Assembly: GCF_905220415.1 (NCBI RefSeq)
Contig: NC_059541.1
Coordinates: forward strand, 384,501-448,500
Source: Colias croceus
Taxonomy: Eukaryota; Arthropoda; Insecta; Lepidoptera; Pieridae
Length of the DNA stretch: 64,000 bases
Reading direction: 5' to 3'
The translations under genes and the position numbers were made by a program. Within the stretch, counting starts at the first letter, position 1. Every line of letters starts with the position of its first letter. Of this stretch, positions 54,701 through 56,662 are shown one piece after another. A model generated the notes under the pieces. That model was not told the DNA's origin, made no database searches, and worked only from the letters and a program-made list of their open reading frames with translations.

Positions 54701-56629
54701 CTACCTTTTCTCGAAGCGCTTCGACGTTTTTTTGAACCCTCATAACTTGGGTTTGGATTATGCTAGATCAACAAAATTTTCGGGATTTATTGTCAATAGC
54801 AGACTTATTGAACATATTAATTTTTAATTATATAATAAATAAATCATTTTGTGCTTGCTTTATCATGTCATGTATAGAGGGACCAAAATAAAACAGACAG
54901 GTGTCATCCGCATAGAGTGTTAGATGACCATTTAGTTTTAAATCTTGTAAATTATTAATATAAATTAAAAAAAGCAATGGGCCTAAAATCGAACCTTGTG
55001 GTATGCCACACGTAATTGGTAAGGGAATGCTATTGTAGTTATCTATTTTTTGTTTGTAACAATATTTTATATGTCGATTAAAGTTTTTTTTTTTTTAACA
55101 AGGAGTACCTATATATATATATATATATATCTAGGGGAACTAAGTTTAAGATTATTAGATTAGACCTCTAGCGTCATCAAAATTTAATTTAAAATTACAG
55201 GTCTCATACAAACTCCCATCCCCTAGTTTAAGGGGTTGGGGGATGAAAGTTACAAGTTTTATAATTTTTTTGTTGTTTGTGTGCTAATACTAGCTTACAT
55301 ACAAAATTTCAGCTTTCTAGGACATTAGGAAATACCTTAAGAATTTTGATGATCATCAGTGAGTCAGTGACGAAATAAGCGTTTTTTAGATATAAATAAA
55401 ATCTGAAGTATAAAAGCTAATGTAATTAAAACTTAATATGTTCAATAAGTCCGCTATTGACAATAAATCCAGAAAATTTTGTTGATCTAGCATAATCCAA
55501 ACCCAAGTTATGAGGGTTCAAAAAAACGTCGAAGCGCTTCGAGAAAAGGTAGGTAGTGCCCGTGCGCTTCGCTTGTTCGCTTGGCTCGTCTTGGCGGGGG
55601 CACGGCACATAATAATAAAACTAACTGTGTATGTAGTAAATTGGATGTCGTTGACAATATTAAATATTTGGGGTTGACAATTGATAAACACTTTAATTGG
55701 AAATTACATGTAAATTATGTGTGTAATCGTTTGAGATCAGTCTTGGGACAGTTTTACTACCTAAGTCGGATTTTAAATAAACATACTCTGTACGTTGTTT
55801 ACTATGCACTTGCTGACTCAATAATAAGTTATGGACTGAGTTGTTATGGATTAACTTTTAAAACATACTTAGATCAAATTAAGAACCTACAAGTAAGATT
55901 AATTAAGTATTTAGTTCATAAGAAAGTTCGAAAGAAGTTTAAAAATAATTATGACAAATTATTTCCATATTGTAACATCCTACCTGTAAATTATAAGGCT
56001 ATATATTTAAATGCCATAGATACATATTATAGTAATGATTTTAAAATTGTAAAACAGTTTAGATTTAATACAAGAGCGTCAAAAGTAAGAAAATTTTATG
56101 TACCAATAACAAAAAATTGTTATGACCAGCGATCTAGAAAATATTATATACCAAAAATTTGTAACATGTACCCGATTTTACTAGACGATAATAAATTAAA
56201 AATAGGATCTGTAAAGAGTAAATTAAAAAAATACATTTTGTCAAATATCTAGTACTAGCTTTCCGCCCGCGGCTTCGCCCGCGTTGGCTGAAACTTAACA
56301 TAATATAGATTATTTATACTGAAACCTTCATCTTGAATCACTGTAACAGTTGAAGAAAAACAAAACTGCATCAAAATCCGTTGCTTAGTTTTATAGATTT
56401 AAGTATAAATAGGTACAGAGAAATGTGACTTTGTTTTATACTATGTAGACTTTGTTTTATACTATGTATGTCATTTATAGCGGTATTTAAGTGTTTGTTT
56501 ATCAACTAATTTGGCAATGTATAACCCAGGGTAATCTATAATAAGTAGGAGCGCATCGCCAACAAACTGTTTTACAGTTTGGCGAAAATTTGTTAAGGTT
56601 ATATAGTGTTAAAATATAGTGTAAATAAA

Positions 56630-56662
<33 letters not shown>

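Larger units (their letters stand above)
54650..55603. mobile_element. Long-TIR element inserted in the LINE, carrying an RT fragment
   Basis: Inverted repeats of about 175 bp (54650-54824 and 55431-55603), starting GTGCCCCCGCCAAGACGAGC. Between them lie a minus-strand LINE RT fragment and non-coding sequence with an (AT)n run at 55110-55130. Target duplication unclear, GGCAC occurs on both sides. Confidence 0.8.
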
